From: JABJMC01 sp964459205
GTDB lineage: Bacteria; Patescibacteriota; Gracilibacteria; UBA1369; UBA12473
Reading direction: 5' to 3'
DNA length: 14,212 nucleotides
Assembly: GCA_964459205.1 (NCBI GenBank)
Contig: CAYWKJ010000029.1
Span: forward strand, 1-14,212
Position 1 is the stretch's first letter. Every line of letters begins with the position of its first letter. Position numbers and translations under genes: made by a program. Shown here piece by piece: positions 13,298 through 14,212 of the stretch. Below the pieces are notes generated by a model that saw nothing but the letters and a program-made list of their open reading frames with translations, did no database searches and was not told where the DNA came from.

Positions 13298-14055
13298 ATA
13301 ACCTACATGCCAAAAAATCACTTGGCCAAAACTTCCTTAAACACCGCGGCACACTTAATAAGATTATAACTGCCGCCAACCTACAACCAACAGACCATAT
13401 TATAGAAATTGGCCCTGGCAAAGGAGTTCTCACAGCAGAACTTATTAAACATGCCGCCCAAGTCACGACCATTGAATTAGACGATCGCCTCATCCCTTTT
13501 CTCAATGAAAAATTCTCTGAAGAATCCAATTTAAAAATCCTTCACCAAGACGCGCTTAAATTTACTCCACCCAAAACTCCATACAAGCTCGTAGCCAACA
13601 TCCCCTACTACATCACCTCCCCGATAATTAACCATTTTTTACGTGAACAGCCCCTTTCTCAACGCCCGCAAACACTCACTCTCTTAGTCCAAAAGGAAGT
13701 AGCCCAAAAAATCTGCGCTAAACCTGGAAATCTAAGTATTTTAGCTCTTCAAGCGCAACTATTTGGAACCCCTAAAATCATAACCAAAGTTCCTCCTTCA
13801 CATTTTTCCCCAGCCCCAAAAGTAGATTCTGCAATTTTACAAATTAACATCTATCAAAAACCACTAATTAACGATTCCGATATCCCTAAATTCTTTGACC
13901 TTATTCACCGCGGATTTGCTCACAAGCGCAAAAAACTAATTCGTAATCTCAACATGCCAATCGAAACTTTTAAAAAACTCAAACTATCCGAAAACATTCG
14001 CGCCGAAGCACTCACCTTAGAAGATTGGATCGCTACGCTGCGATCGGAAGGCTAA
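13294..14055 (+). CDS. rsmA: 16S rRNA (adenine1518-N6/adenine1519-N6)-dimethyltransferase
   Basis: RsmA/KsgA, 253 residues, dimethylates two adjacent adenines in the 3'-terminal helix 45 of 16S rRNA during late 30S assembly. The N-terminal motif KKSLGQNFL (7-15) is diagnostic. The SAM-binding motif I is EIGPGKGVLT (38-47), with the acidic residue E61 binding the ribose. Motif IV is NIPYY (102-106). The family motifs FSPAPKVDSA (171-180) and FAHKRKKLIRNL (208-219) are present. The length is normal. It starts within the stop codon of the DUF167 gene (ATGA). Its last 23 nt overlap the end of a convergent gene. It pairs in this operon with trmD, another RNA methyltransferase. Confidence 0.97.
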   Translation: MNNLHAKKSLGQNFLKHRGTLNKIITAANLQPTDHIIEIGPGKGVLTAELIKHAAQVTTIELDDRLIPFLNEKFSEESNLKILHQDALKFTPPKTPYKLVANIPYYITSPIINHFLREQPLSQRPQTLTLLVQKEVAQKICAKPGNLSILALQAQLFGTPKIITKVPPSHFSPAPKVDSAILQINIYQKPLINDSDIPKFFDLIHRGFAHKRKKLIRNLNMPIETFKKLKLSENIRAEALTLEDWIATLRSEG

Positions 14056-14212
14056 ATTGAAAAACCTTACGCATACCTTCCTTCATACACAAAGGAACTT
14101 GTGATCGTTCAATTAACGTAACCTCACTTCCAGGATTTTTTTGAACCCATCTTTCTTGTTCCGCACGATAATGATAAGAGCTAATCTCCCCTCCAGAAAT
14201 ATCAATAATTTC
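14033..14212 (-). CDS. C-terminal end of an unidentified convergent gene
   Basis: The minus strand is open from the right edge to TAG at 14035-14033, giving 59 residues with no start in view. The visible peptide begins EIIDISGGEISSYHYRAEQE, includes WVQKNPGSEVTLIERSQVPL and ends KVFQFSLPIAA. I do not recognise it. No gene is visible on the plus strand after rsmA, and the two other minus-strand frames were not used, so a tail-to-tail gene is the simplest reading. The overlap with the end of rsmA is 23 nt. No terminator is visible between the two genes. Confidence 0.5.
   Translation of the reverse strand, partial: EIIDISGGEISSYHYRAEQERWVQKNPGSEVTLIERSQVPLCMKEGMRKVFQFSLPIAA

Noticed and set aside
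1..14212. CRISPR arrays, tRNA or rRNA genes, insertion sequences, long direct repeats
   Set aside because: I saw no regularly spaced repeats, no transposase frame and no tRNA cloverleaf in the intergenic stretches.

Overview
The window is a bacterial chromosome segment of moderate GC. It uses the standard genetic code: TGA is a real stop at the ends of map, the 45-residue gene and the DUF167 gene. All the housekeeping genes are diverged but complete. Most genes have no Shine-Dalgarno sequence and begin after a short pyrimidine-rich or A/T-rich leader. IF-1 carries an acidic tail and a pilin-like gene sits inside the ribosomal region. Together these suggest an uncultivated lineage such as Patescibacteria/CPR, but this is an inference from style, not from a marker comparison.

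Region 1 (1-2459, + strand): the 3' end of secY, then adk and map in the usual order for the end of the spc operon. A type IV pilin/pseudopilin-like gene follows 4 nt after map.

Region 2 (2460-2960): not empty. A self-contained transcription unit lies between the pilin gene and infA. It has a near-consensus sigma70 promoter (TTGACC-N17-TACAAT), a 5' leader that folds into a long nested hairpin starting at the predicted transcript start, a perfect AAGGAGG ribosome binding site, a 45-residue single-pass membrane protein with 39 of 45 codons ending in G or C, and a hairpin terminator. Its composition and translation signal are unlike its neighbours, and it is the most novel-looking object in the window. 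A separate promoter for infA follows.

Region 3 (2961-7186, + strand): infA, rpmJ, rpsM, rpsK, rpsD, rpoA, rplQ, rplM, rpsI. This is the classic alpha-operon order fused to the L13-S9 pair, encoding initiation factor IF-1, ribosomal proteins and the RNA polymerase alpha subunit.

Region 4 (7222-7662): one leftward gene for an unrecognised cysteine-rich 118-residue protein. It diverges from trmD across an 84-bp gap in which the predicted -35 elements of the two promoters overlap.

Region 5 (7663-14055, + strand): a tight five-gene run with gaps of 20 and 9 nt and then overlaps of 40 and 4 nt. It holds trmD (tRNA m1G37 methyltransferase), a large DUF4173-type membrane protein, a P2-type cation ATPase, a DUF167/YggU protein and rsmA/ksgA (16S rRNA dimethyltransferase). 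Two RNA methyltransferases thus flank two membrane proteins. The 3' end of a convergent, unidentified gene overlaps the end of rsmA and runs off the right edge.
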